Under the pieces are notes generated by a model, which was not told the origin of the DNA, made no database searches, and worked only from the letters and a program-made list of their open reading frames with translations. Source: Lachnospiraceae bacterium (GTDB taxonomy: Bacteria; Bacillota; Clostridia; Lachnospirales; Lachnospiraceae). Taken from it: DNA of 51,869 nucleotides. The DNA lies in contig JAQYAV010000132.1 in assembly GCA_029338675.1 (NCBI GenBank), positions 1 through 51,869 of the forward strand. Reading direction: 5' to 3'. Below, piece by piece: positions 51,725 through 51,869 of this stretch; position 1 is the stretch's first letter, and each line of letters begins with the position of its first letter. Both the position numbers and the translations under genes were made by a program.

Positions 51725-51869
51725 GTCAAGTGAACTACATCGGCAATTGAATTACCGAGCATCTGATGTGCGAGGCTTCGCCTCGTAGATTCAGTGGTGC
51801 GTCCATTACACCTCTACTGCTACCTTATTCGGTTACACAGCTACTTTTAATATTCTTGTATTCGCTAGT
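51725..51869 (-). mobile_element. IS200/IS605-type right end, element continues past the window
   Basis: On the minus strand, an open frame of 15 codons ends at TAA (51827-51825). It is followed by a short stem CGAGG/CCTCG (51771-51785) and a terminal palindrome, CTCGGTAATTCAATTGCCGA at about 51759-51740. The palindrome shows the same pattern as the left-edge one (CTCGGT-n-nTT-C-AAn-T-nCCGA). In IS605-type elements this region encodes the 3' part of the guide (omega/reRNA) scaffold. The tnpB itself would lie to the right of the window. The tip is probably near 51725-51735. Confidence 0.45.

Overview
The window is low-GC DNA from a spore-forming anaerobic Firmicute. The spoIIA-sigF and spoVA loci, the protein styles and the TnpB and DUF3737 relatives all suggest a Lachnospiraceae-type Clostridia; I cannot name a species. 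Most of it is ordinary core chromosome on the minus strand. Only a tRNA cluster and a spoVA operon run on the plus strand.

Left edge to 5.7 kb is a decayed accessory zone. The window opens inside an IS200/IS605-type element: the 5' end of tnpB, a terminator, a promoter with a LexA-like box, and a terminal palindrome. The element truncates a membrane-protein gene that also carries a stop codon. Then come a 93-aa protein of unknown function, a DUF3737 protein, a MATE exporter, a cation:proton antiporter, and gene remnants (HD-GYP phosphodiesterase, an unidentified frame, alpha/beta hydrolase). At 5.75-6.21 kb lie five tRNA genes (Pro, Gly, Arg, His, Lys) with a clear promoter and terminator.

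6.4-23.8 kb is nucleotide metabolism and housekeeping on the minus strand: a small membrane protein, pcrA, pspA, purC and purE (purE behind a structured leader), then a tightly packed run pyrF-pyrK-pyrD-membrane protein-M29 peptidase-map-deoB-pdp. Upstream of that is chorismate mutase-pyrC-methionine synthase/MTHFR fusion. Pyrimidine synthesis and salvage and one-carbon metabolism are thus grouped together. 24.0-27.4 kb holds spoVAA, AB, AC, AD and AE (plus strand), which encode the dipicolinic-acid channel of spores, with a long inverted repeat between spoVAD and spoVAE.

27.5-42.6 kb is cell envelope: a SulP transporter with an unusual helical tail, a class A penicillin-binding protein with a repeat-rich tail, and a seven-gene surface-polysaccharide operon (two GT2 and one GT4 glycosyltransferases, a Wzm-like permease, a Wzt-like ATPase with a C-terminal domain, a methyltransferase and a kinase-like protein). 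The last two with the Wzt tail resemble, in two separate proteins, the WbdD/Wzt chain-capping and recognition logic known from Gram-negative O-antigens. Three proteins of this operon appear to share a small beta-type module. Arrays of about 22 nt direct repeats lie just upstream of both the polysaccharide operon and the penicillin-binding-protein gene.

42.8-51.6 kb holds a TetR-flavodoxin-phospholipase C-like-ABC-F operon, spoIIAA-spoIIAB-sigF, a zinc-ribbon/TPR membrane protein with a 60-aa partner, folC and queF. The right edge again shows an IS200/IS605-type end whose palindrome matches the design of the one at the left edge.
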